Positions 5,549 to 6,903 of a stretch of DNA of 6,903 bases are shown piece after piece. The stretch is taken from the NCBI GenBank assembly GCA_016297675.1, contig JAEDGE010000105.1:1-6903 (forward strand), in the 5' to 3' direction. This DNA comes from Oscillospiraceae bacterium (GTDB taxonomy: Bacteria; Bacillota; Clostridia; Oscillospirales; Ruminococcaceae). The notes beneath the pieces were generated by a model that searched no databases, was not told the origin of the DNA, and worked only from the letters and a program-made list of their open reading frames with translations. Position 1 is the first letter of the stretch; each line of letters begins with the position of its first letter. The position numbers were made by a program, and so were the translations under genes.

Positions 5549-6871
5549 CACCGCAATATGATAATTTCCGTCTGCATCCATTGCCAGTTGCAACGTTCGC
5601 AAGTAGCGGTCATAGAAATTCTTCTGTTCTGTTTCGCTCGCCTGAATCCGGCAGTTGCGGTAAACCGTTTCCAACAAGGTATGGGCATTCAGTGAAAAAG
5701 CCTGTTCCAATTGTGCCTTCAGTTCCTCCTGCAAAGCATAGTTTTTTAGCTCTGCAATATTACCGGAACAGAAATCATCAATGGAGCAATAGAAAATACC
5801 ACTCTTCTCCAATGCCTCTTTGATATCTTTTCCGCATTTGCTGTATTCAATCATTACCAGAAATTCTGCCTGCGGCAGCGAGGAAATCAATCCCCAGAAA
5901 TCGGAATCACTGGACACCAGAATAAACGAACGAATGTCATTCGCATAAAATTCCTTACAGGCTCCTGCTGTCATTTTGATATCTACCAGAGATTTGTAAT
6001 CATTCACTCGTTCCACTTCTACGTGTTCCACCTCGATATTGGTAAAATGAGAGAGAAATGACCATGCATGTGTGGTATGTATATCATCAAATAAAATGAT
6101 TTTCTTAACCTTTTGCAGTTCCTCCTGATTCAGATTTTTTAAAGTAGCATAGAGTTTATACACATCGGAATTTTCACAGTCTACGATGATGGCAGTCCGT
6201 TCCCCTCGCTCAATGAAATCATAAATTGTCGTCTTGGTGCTTTCTCCGGCATCCAGTACTTTTTCATCTTCTGCAAAATAGTCGTCGTTCATATCATATA
6301 GAATGCTGACAAACTTCTGGTCATTGAACAGCATATTGCCACAGTCCTTCGGCTGCCAATAAATATATGCTTGATATGGATAATATTCCATGTTTCCCAT
6401 ATACTTTGCAAATTCTGATTTCGCAATATCTGTTTTTTTATTCTTGGGCATGAGAAATAAACTCCGCAGGTATTCCCACTTCAGCCAATCTGGGAACAGT
6501 TCTTTACAGTCATCAATATGTTCTTGAATCAGATTATTGAAATGTTCCATATAGAGGGAGGATCGAAAATTGACCTGTGTGACCGGAATCCCCCATTTCT
6601 CTAACTGTATAATATCATTTTTATCAAAAAATTCAATGGTCTTTAAATTTTTTAATTCAAAGCGGAGCATATCATCCACTTTTTTAAATCTGTGCAACAG
6701 TGTCATCCGAAGCTTACAGAGACTGCGGATGGTACGGGCAGGCTGATGGTCATTCATTTCCTGTAAAAATCCCGGTCGTTCTGTTTCAAACTGATTGTAG
6801 AGAATTGTTTTTTTCACGCCGATGAGATAAGCGACTTTTGAAACAATATCTTTTGTGTTGCTTCGTTCCAT
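5537..6871 (-). CDS. NYN-domain (PIN-like) putative RNase with unrecognised N-terminal region
   Basis: A 444-residue soluble protein with no signal peptide or membrane segment. Residues 225-372 form an NYN domain of the PIN-like nuclease superfamily: AIIVDCENSDVYKL (227-240) supplies Asp231 and Asn234, KSLVDIKMTAG (293-303) supplies Asp297, and ILVSSDSDFWGLI (317-329) supplies Asp322 and Asp324. This is the expected acidic set for divalent-metal-dependent RNA cleavage, so it may be active. Residues 1-215 are rich in charged and aromatic residues and match nothing I know; 376-444 is mostly helical. The frame starts at ATG 6871, with AAGGA about 11 nt upstream, a slightly long spacing. The TGA stop (5539-5537) falls exactly at the edge of the multi-hairpin element, so the C-terminus may have been altered by insertion. 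It is convergent to the AAA+ gene. Its promoter is not visible in the 32 nt upstream. Confidence 0.85.
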   Translation of the reverse strand: MERSNTKDIVSKVAYLIGVKKTILYNQFETERPGFLQEMNDHQPARTIRSLCKLRMTLLHRFKKVDDMLRFELKNLKTIEFFDKNDIIQLEKWGIPVTQVNFRSSLYMEHFNNLIQEHIDDCKELFPDWLKWEYLRSLFLMPKNKKTDIAKSEFAKYMGNMEYYPYQAYIYWQPKDCGNMLFNDQKFVSILYDMNDDYFAEDEKVLDAGESTKTTIYDFIERGERTAIIVDCENSDVYKLYATLKNLNQEELQKVKKIILFDDIHTTHAWSFLSHFTNIEVEHVEVERVNDYKSLVDIKMTAGACKEFYANDIRSFILVSSDSDFWGLISSLPQAEFLVMIEYSKCGKDIKEALEKSGIFYCSIDDFCSGNIAELKNYALQEELKAQLEQAFSLNAHTLLETVYRNCRIQASETEQKNFYDRYLRTLQLAMDADGNYHIAVKNF

Positions 6872-6903
6872 AAGATATCCATTCCTTTCTGTTTTAGATT
6901 TTG
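6872..6903 (-). promoter_or_regulatory. Ribosome binding site region of the NYN gene
   Basis: On the minus strand AGAAAGGA precedes ATG 6871 by about 11 nt. An alternative ATG at 6882 lies closer to this site but in another frame, and that frame does not encode the NYN protein. No -10 or -35 element is visible before the window edge. Confidence 0.5.

Noticed and set aside
5336..5823. Plus-strand frames of 119 and 141 codons crossing the hairpin element
   Set aside because: They are antisense to the NYN gene and run through the palindromic element; no ribosome binding site and no domain pattern.

Overview
The window looks like chromosomal DNA of a gut- or rumen-type Clostridia bacterium, most likely a Ruminococcus relative (Oscillospiraceae). 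The basis is moderate GC, Gram-positive Shine-Dalgarno sites, near-consensus sigma-A promoters, a secreted protein built from Ig-like modules of a type seen in Clostridia cell-envelope proteins, and a short formate/nitrite-type channel. The genus is inferred from gene style, not from a marker gene.

Layout. (1) Positions 2-2227, minus strand: the N-terminal 742 residues of a very large secreted protein. It has a signal peptide, an acidic linker and six tandem modules of 109-113 residues, and continues beyond the left edge. (2) Positions 2228-2692: a divergent intergenic region with a perfect minus-strand promoter at 2433-2461, a leader of about 199 nt in front of the surface gene, and a plus-strand promoter at 2629-2657. 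(3) Positions 2693-3370, plus: a formate/nitrite transporter (FNT) family channel, closed by a strong terminator at 3386-3424. (4) Positions 3431-5290, plus: a perfect 14-bp palindrome, a perfect-consensus promoter, a 91-residue helical protein and a 475-residue AAA+ ATPase of the CbxX/SpoVK type. These two genes appear to form a two-gene operon. (5) Positions 5311-5345: a terminator that works in both directions between convergent genes. (6) Positions about 5404-5548: a compact multi-hairpin element. (7) Positions 5537-6871, minus: a 444-residue protein with an NYN (PIN-like) nuclease domain and an N-terminal half I do not recognise.

How the parts may work together. The surface protein and the FNT channel look like ordinary envelope functions that share a divergent promoter region. 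The helical protein and the AAA+ ATPase probably act together, by analogy with CbxX-type ATPases that remodel a partner. The NYN gene is convergent to them, so joint function is not implied. The most unusual feature is the multi-hairpin element on the NYN side of the terminator. It folds as a junction of three perfect hairpins inside a closing stem, plus a fourth hairpin with two alternative pairings. Its near-miss pairs favour an RNA read on the NYN strand. It is either a dispersed structured repeat that inserted at the NYN 3' end or a structured 3' UTR/ncRNA of that gene.
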